Below are positions 63,919-64,000 of a stretch of 64,000 nucleotides of DNA, in pieces. The notes under the pieces are model-generated. The model worked only from the letters and a program-made list of their open reading frames with translations, was not told the origin of the DNA and searched no databases. The position numbers and the translations under genes were made by a program. Each line of letters begins with the position of its first letter. Positions within the stretch are counted from its first letter, which is position 1. This DNA comes from Streptomyces parvus (lineage in GTDB: Bacteria > Actinomycetota > Actinomycetes > Streptomycetales > Streptomycetaceae): contig NZ_CP135079.1 in assembly GCF_032121415.1 (NCBI RefSeq), forward strand, positions 1,736,001 through 1,800,000, read 5' to 3'.

Positions 63919-64000
63919 GTGTTGGAGAGTGTGGCTGCGCTGACCAGCAGCCCATGGATCTACGTGGTGGTCGCCGCCTCCGTCCTCCTGGACGTCTTCC
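63919..64000 (+). CDS. DedA family membrane protein (3-prime truncated by window)
   Basis: Only 27 codons are visible from the GTG at 63919 (a TTG at 63922 is an alternative): LESVAALTSSPWIYVVVAASVLLDVF. This matches the first helix of Streptomyces DedA/SNARE-associated proteins, which are lipid scramblase-like membrane proteins. The call rests on this short match. Confidence 0.55.
   Translation, partial: MLESVAALTSSPWIYVVVAASVLLDVF

Overview
The window is high-GC actinobacterial chromosome, almost certainly Streptomyces. Third codon positions are strongly GC-biased, starts are often GTG (one CTG), GTGA/ATGA stop-start overlaps are common, and it carries a Streptomyces-type rnpB. It also has iron boxes, a LacI/GH16 beta-glucanase pair, a cobalamin ECF operon and many secreted proteins. 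I call about 57 intact or edge-truncated genes and 7 broken ones. No tRNA, rRNA, insertion sequence, phage or CRISPR array was seen.

Layout. 0-9.4 kb: a lamin-tail secreted protein, a PhzF enzyme, a TetR/MFS pair around a perfect inverted operator, two GNAT acetyltransferases, a GT2 glycosyltransferase, and a LacI regulator with a secreted GH16 glucanase that share three operator-like palindromes. 9.4-22.3 kb: housekeeping genes, namely rnpB, Uma2, MerR, an RNB exonuclease, YaaA, KDPG aldolase, a TauE exporter, a Nif3/zinc-ribbon/RNase H-phosphatase operon and an iron-siderophore binding lipoprotein. 22.3-30.6 kb: two MFS pumps, a methyltransferase, an amidase and a DUF5336-like protein. Mixed in are decayed lipid or steroid-type catabolic genes (SDR, Zn-ADH, thiolase, F420 oxidoreductase), three of which still carry intact-looking operators. 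31.6-36 kb: an envelope-type operon (GT4, methyltransferase, alpha/alpha-toroid) divergent from an intact KstR-like regulator, with matching boxes between them.

36-43.7 kb is a compact biosynthetic cluster. Leftward it encodes an aminoacyl-tRNA-synthetase-like amino acid:carrier protein ligase, an acyl carrier protein and a phosphopantetheinyl transferase. Rightward it encodes a 2-oxoglutarate dioxygenase, a GT-A-like unknown, a condensation-domain protein with an apparent vestigial adenylation subdomain, and an exporter. Two DasR-type operator-like sites lie in the shared promoter region. I infer a small modified aminoacyl or dipeptide product made without a normal NRPS adenylation domain. 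I do not recognise the product, and this is the best candidate for an undescribed system here.

43.9-44.7 kb holds further gene remnants (ferredoxin, metallo-hydrolase) and a triplicated 3-prime end. 44.7-50.7 kb is a probable cobalamin-riboswitch operon: two transcobalamin-like surface proteins and a complete ECF transporter. 50.8-64 kb holds a thiolase stub, a GT87-PAP2 fusion, a serpin, an MFS-MarR fusion, a peptidoglycan-binding protein, a HAD phosphatase, a secreted HNH nuclease, a PhoD-like phosphatase, DoxX, a Cu/Zn SOD-like protein and the start of a DedA protein.

The most coherent regulatory story is KstR. The repressor gene is intact and two good target boxes survive 10-12 kb away, but in this window the neighbouring catabolic genes have been reduced to fragments.
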